Source: Chloroflexota bacterium
GTDB lineage: Bacteria > Chloroflexota > Anaerolineae > Aggregatilineales > Phototrophicaceae
Assembly: GCA_026709625.1 (NCBI GenBank)
Contig: JAPOSR010000006.1
Location: forward strand, 39,011-103,010
Reading direction: 5' to 3'
Length of the DNA: 64,000 bases
Shown: positions 63,867 to 64,000 of the stretch, one piece after another
Layout of the letters: each line of letters opens with the position of its first letter
How positions within the stretch are numbered: position 1 is the first letter of the stretch
Position numbers and translations under genes: made by a program
Notes under the pieces: generated by a model
What the model saw: the letters and a program-made list of their open reading frames with translations, nothing else
Told to the model about the DNA's origin: nothing
Databases searched by the model: none

Positions 63867-64000
63867 TTGCGCCTTTCTTTCGCGCTGCAAAGCAGGATGC
63901 CATACGAATAGCGGCGCAGAAGAGGCTACACCGCAGCAGGGGAGCAGAGCGTTGGCGGCGGCATACTCTTCCACATCGTCGCCAATGCAGTACCATCTGC

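Overview
The window is a gene-dense, GC-rich chromosomal segment with no rRNA, tRNA, phage, transposase or CRISPR array that I can see. The best guess at its source is a member of the Chloroflexota, near Anaerolineae. The reasons are Thr/Pro-rich spacers in surface proteins, a B12-dependent ribonucleotide reductase, a FadN/FadA-type beta-oxidation pair, a NarI/HdrD-like quinone-linked Fe-S protein, and a division/cell-wall cluster ending in ftsQ-ftsA-ftsZ. This assignment is an inference from gene content, not from a marker-gene tree.

Region 1 (1-20 kb) is mixed. It opens with the 5' part of a large alpha-2-macroglobulin-like gene (minus strand, running off the left edge). Next come an APH-type kinase, an HNH protein, a 62-residue orphan behind a LexA-like operator, a LysE-type exporter, a DUF4230 protein, an M20 peptidase and a methyltransferase. 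An AT-richer restriction-modification pair follows (EcoRI-type adenine methylase plus DUF262-HNH nuclease). The thiolase/FadN pair, an SDR and a serine-biosynthesis operon (two HAD phosphatases and SerA) complete it. Five copies of one intergenic repeat, with CGGGAGTGG/CCACTCCCG ends where complete, lie here and nowhere else in the window.

Region 2 (19.6-33.3 kb) has a five-gene, end-to-end operon: Fe-S oxidoreductase, GNAT acetyltransferase, two tandem paralogous GT-C-like membrane proteins and a methyltransferase. It is followed by lpdA, a TrmH-type methylase, infC-rpmI-rplT, a Cys-motif small protein and nrdJ.

Region 3 (33.4-47.4 kb) is the division and cell-wall cluster, read on the minus strand as rsmH, ftsL-like, ftsI, mraY, murD, ftsW, murG, murC, murB, ftsQ, ftsA, ftsZ, ending in a clear intrinsic terminator. 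Its FtsI is full length but has lost all three transpeptidase motifs (SxxK is SLLQ, SxN is SLH, KTG is KPG). Its FtsW has Glu in place of the Lys of the QPSExxK motif. I regard this as the most interesting signal in the window.

Region 4 (47.5-64 kb) holds uvrC, a CUT1 sugar ABC transporter interrupted by two tiny membrane-protein genes and followed by an argininosuccinate-lyase-like enzyme, a diheme cytochrome c lipoprotein, rpsT, and a cysteine-desulfurase-like PLP enzyme. It ends with a THI5/NMT1-type ABC transporter, a PhoR/PhoB-like two-component pair, a P1 peptidase and a DUF2007-like protein. No stretch longer than about 300 bases lacks a gene. The larger gaps at 4718-4988, 11259-11486, 15183-15381 and 19340-19595 are mostly filled by the repeat family.
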